A DNA stretch of 64,000 bases from Armatimonadota bacterium (GTDB taxonomy: Bacteria; Armatimonadota; Fimbriimonadia; Fimbriimonadales; Fimbriimonadaceae), in the NCBI GenBank assembly GCA_018268315.1, contig JAFDWU010000001.1:287280-351279 (forward strand), written 5' to 3'. This document shows, in pieces, positions 62,218 to 64,000 of this stretch. Positions within the stretch are counted from its first letter, which is position 1. Every line of letters begins with the position of its first letter. Under the pieces are notes generated by a model. That model was not told the DNA's origin, made no database searches, and saw only the letters and a list, made by a program, of their open reading frames with translations. The position numbers and the translations under genes are program-made.

Positions 62218-62832
62218 ATGGTTTCAGAGACACTTATTCCTTCCCCGCAGATCAATCGCCTCACCCGAAAAGTTGCCGAGAAATGGCTGCTTGGCTGGGG
62301 AGCGGTGGAGCGCGAGCGCCTTGTTACCGGCGACCCTTCGGCGGTGCCGTTTGGCGGCTGGGAGGTGAAGGGCGGCAAGCGCGGCTCGCCTTCCGATTTG
62401 CCGGGCGTGCTGGAAGTGTGGACCGACGTGGAGATCACGCTTGGGCAGAAACGTCCGATGCTGCGGCTGGCTCTGCTGCACAAGTATCGCGATGGGGTTC
62501 AGGAGCGGCTACTGGATGTTTCATATGAGCTTCCGGATGGCACATGGACGGAGCCCCGCTCGCCTGAGGAGCCCGTACCCGCCAACTTCGTTTCCTGCAA
62601 GCCGACCTTCGAGCGAGTTCGCACTTATTCGTTCAGCTCGGCGGAGTTTCGGGCGATGGTCGGCGAGGAGCGGTGGGCAGTTTGCACGATGGCGATGCGA
62701 GGCAGCGGTCGGGGCGCGAAGTGGCTGTTCGAGAAACTTTGTCGGGACTTTGAGACGGAGCTTGCGGTGGCGAGGGGTTTGGATCAGATTGCGAAGGGGT
62801 ATGCGTCAAGAGGCCTAGACCCACTGGCATAA
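62218..62832 (+). CDS. Hypothetical protein divergent from the LexA-like repressor
   Basis: No family recognised. The product of 204 residues is soluble and has no signal peptide or membrane helix. The centre (VEITLGQKRPMLRLALLHKYRDGVQERLLDVSYELPDG) looks like a beta-rich domain, and the C-terminus is helical. AGGA lies 8 nt before the ATG. It is transcribed away from the repressor across the shared control region and may be its target. Confidence 0.6.
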   Translation: MVSETLIPSPQINRLTRKVAEKWLLGWGAVERERLVTGDPSAVPFGGWEVKGGKRGSPSDLPGVLEVWTDVEITLGQKRPMLRLALLHKYRDGVQERLLDVSYELPDGTWTEPRSPEEPVPANFVSCKPTFERVRTYSFSSAEFRAMVGEERWAVCTMAMRGSGRGAKWLFEKLCRDFETELAVARGLDQIAKGYASRGLDPLA

Positions 62833-62865
62833 CGTCGGGGCCATAGGTCACAATAGCCGTCCATT

Positions 62866-64000
62866 TTGAAACTATTCGGCGATATCCCGGTATGCGGTGA
62901 TCCTATTGATCAAGGCGCGTTGAAGCAGATCCAGCGAACCCGCGCCGTTTGCGACCGGGCGGCGCTGATGGCCGACCACCACAAGGGGTACGGCGTTCCG
63001 ATTGGCGGCGTGATGGCTTGCCGCGAGCATATTTCGCCGACTGCGGTGGGATACGACATCGCCTGCGGGAATAAGGCGGTGCTGACCGACGCCCTGGCCT
63101 CGGATGTGAAGTCGGGCATTGGCCGGATCATGGACGATATCGCCAAGCAGATCAGCTTCGGATTGGGGCGGATTAGCGGCTGGGATATCGACCACCCGAT
63201 GTTCGATTCCCCGCTTTGGGCCGACATGGAGGCTCTCCAGCAGACCGGCAAGGGCGGGCGTCCGCTGAAGGATGCCGCGCGCCGGCAGCTTGGGACGGTC
63301 GGATCGGGCAACCACTATGTGGACCTGTTCGTGGATGAGCAGGAGCGGGTTTGGATTGGGGTCCACTTCGGCTCCCGCGGGCTTGGGCACAAGATCGCCA
63401 CGTTCTTCCTGGAGGCGGCGAACGCCGGGAAAGGCATGGAGGCGGACCCTGCTCTGCTGTCTATTAGCTCTTCAATAGGTGAGGATTACTTGCAGTGCAT
63501 GGAGCTTGCCGGGCAGTACGCCTACGCGGGCCGCGATGCCGTGTGCTCAAAGGTGCTGGAAATCCTCGGCGCGCGCTCGGTGCAAGAGGTTCATAACCAT
63601 CATAATTTCGCCTGGCGCGAGACTCATGGCGGCGTGGATTATTGGGTGATGCGCAAGGGCGCAACGCCCGCGTTTCCGGGTCAGAAGGGGTTTGTGGGCG
63701 GCTCGATGGGAGACAACTCGGTGATCCTGCAAGGAGTCGAGTCGAAAGAATCGAAGGAGCTTTTGTATTCAACGGTGCATGGCGCGGGTCGTGTGATGTC
63801 TCGTACGAAGGCGCATGGGAAGAACTACAAGGGCAAGCAGATGTTCAAGCCAGGAATCAGCCGTGAGGAGATGATGGCTTGGGTTCGCCGGAGCGGGGTT
63901 GAGTTGCGCGGGGCAGATGTGGACGAGGCGCCGCAGGCGTACAAGCGGCTGCACGAAGTGCTGCCGGCGCAGGGTCCGACGATCAAGGTGCTGCACACGT
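62866..64000 (+). CDS. rtcB: RtcB-family RNA ligase (3' end cut by window)
   Basis: GTP-dependent RNA 3'-phosphate ligase. In order: HHKGYGVPIGGVMA, metal-binding GYDIACGNKAVL, LGTVGSGNHYVDL, VHFGSRGLGHK, HNHHNFAW, KGATPAFPGQKGFVGGSMG, and HGAGRVMSR, which includes the guanylylated His. The frame starts at TTG 62866 (in-frame stop at 62854), gives 378 residues and is open at the right edge. No archease gene is visible. It may act in RNA repair or tRNA maturation. Confidence 0.9.
   Translation, partial: MKLFGDIPVCGDPIDQGALKQIQRTRAVCDRAALMADHHKGYGVPIGGVMACREHISPTAVGYDIACGNKAVLTDALASDVKSGIGRIMDDIAKQISFGLGRISGWDIDHPMFDSPLWADMEALQQTGKGGRPLKDAARRQLGTVGSGNHYVDLFVDEQERVWIGVHFGSRGLGHKIATFFLEAANAGKGMEADPALLSISSSIGEDYLQCMELAGQYAYAGRDAVCSKVLEILGARSVQEVHNHHNFAWRETHGGVDYWVMRKGATPAFPGQKGFVGGSMGDNSVILQGVESKESKELLYSTVHGAGRVMSRTKAHGKNYKGKQMFKPGISREEMMAWVRRSGVELRGADVDEAPQAYKRLHEVLPAQGPTIKVLHT

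Noticed and set aside
1-64000. CRISPR arrays, insertion sequences or rRNA genes.
   Set aside because: Reading both strands showed no regularly spaced repeats, no transposase-like proteins with terminal repeats and no rRNA sequence.

Overview
The window is a gene-dense stretch of a bacterial chromosome. There are no rRNA genes, insertion sequences, integrases or CRISPR arrays. Several traits suggest a Gram-negative-type member of the Armatimonadota (Fimbriimonas-like) or a neighbouring deep phylum: a PEP-CTERM secreted protein, both radical-SAM enzymes of the futalosine menaquinone route (MqnE, MqnC), the DXP isoprenoid enzyme Dxr, a diderm-style outer-membrane protein ending in Phe, LysA of the diaminopimelate pathway, FliL/FlhG motility proteins and DUF421 membrane proteins. 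The phylum is an inference from gene content and was not tested by phylogeny.

Layout. 1-3259 (minus): tig-clpP-clpX, the protein folding and degradation locus; clpX runs off the left edge. 3363-8055: a TIGR01777 epimerase and UbiX, fliL, mqnE, a PEP-CTERM metalloprotease and a terminator pair. 8328-11687 (minus): scpA-scpB-dac-rluB and tRNA-Cys. 11719-15908: DCC protein, glycosyltransferase, MFS exporter, and a long Arg/Asn/Gln/Asp-rich secreted protein. 16012-20121: NAD-type isocitrate dehydrogenase, CsoR-type repressor, nitrilase, AccB, Nudix, signal peptidase I, DUF4446. 20129-24014: two ECF sigma factors and a probable anti-sigma factor among unknown genes. 24077-26176: an FlhG-type ATPase beside a two-domain protein with a c-di-GMP-binding MshEN module fused to a degenerate protein-kinase fold. 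26240-32500: purB, ppk2, purD, dnaB and rplJ-rplL with an L10 leader. 32580-34979: three DUF421 genes and a toxin-antitoxin pair. 35164-43967: a MutL/GlmL-type ATPase, mqnC, HAD, trpS, S2P, lysA, AraC, trpB. 44151-52833: pseudopilin, M48 protease and a minus-strand run GH65-like lipoprotein / deacetylase-like / repeat protein / carA. 52884-59485: dxr-rseP, outer-membrane barrel, a shikimate dehydrogenase homologue lacking its catalytic residues, and an acyl-CoA pair (enoyl-CoA hydratase plus biotin carboxylase). 59482-64000: a four-gene minus-strand run headed by a LexA-like self-cleaving repressor, a divergent unknown gene, and rtcB running off the right edge.

Themes. MqnE and MqnC, with a nearby UbiX, point to menaquinone made by the futalosine route. 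Two separate predicted c-di-GMP receptors (the MshEN protein and YajQ), FlhG, FliL and a pseudopilin suggest second-messenger control of surface appendages. Many genes lack a Shine-Dalgarno sequence but have a -10-like hexamer 6-12 nt before the start codon, which suggests that leaderless mRNAs are common here and helps fix several TTG/GTG starts. The most novel candidates are the MshEN-pseudokinase/FlhG pair, the catalytically empty shikimate dehydrogenase homologue, and the S24 repressor operon containing yajQ.
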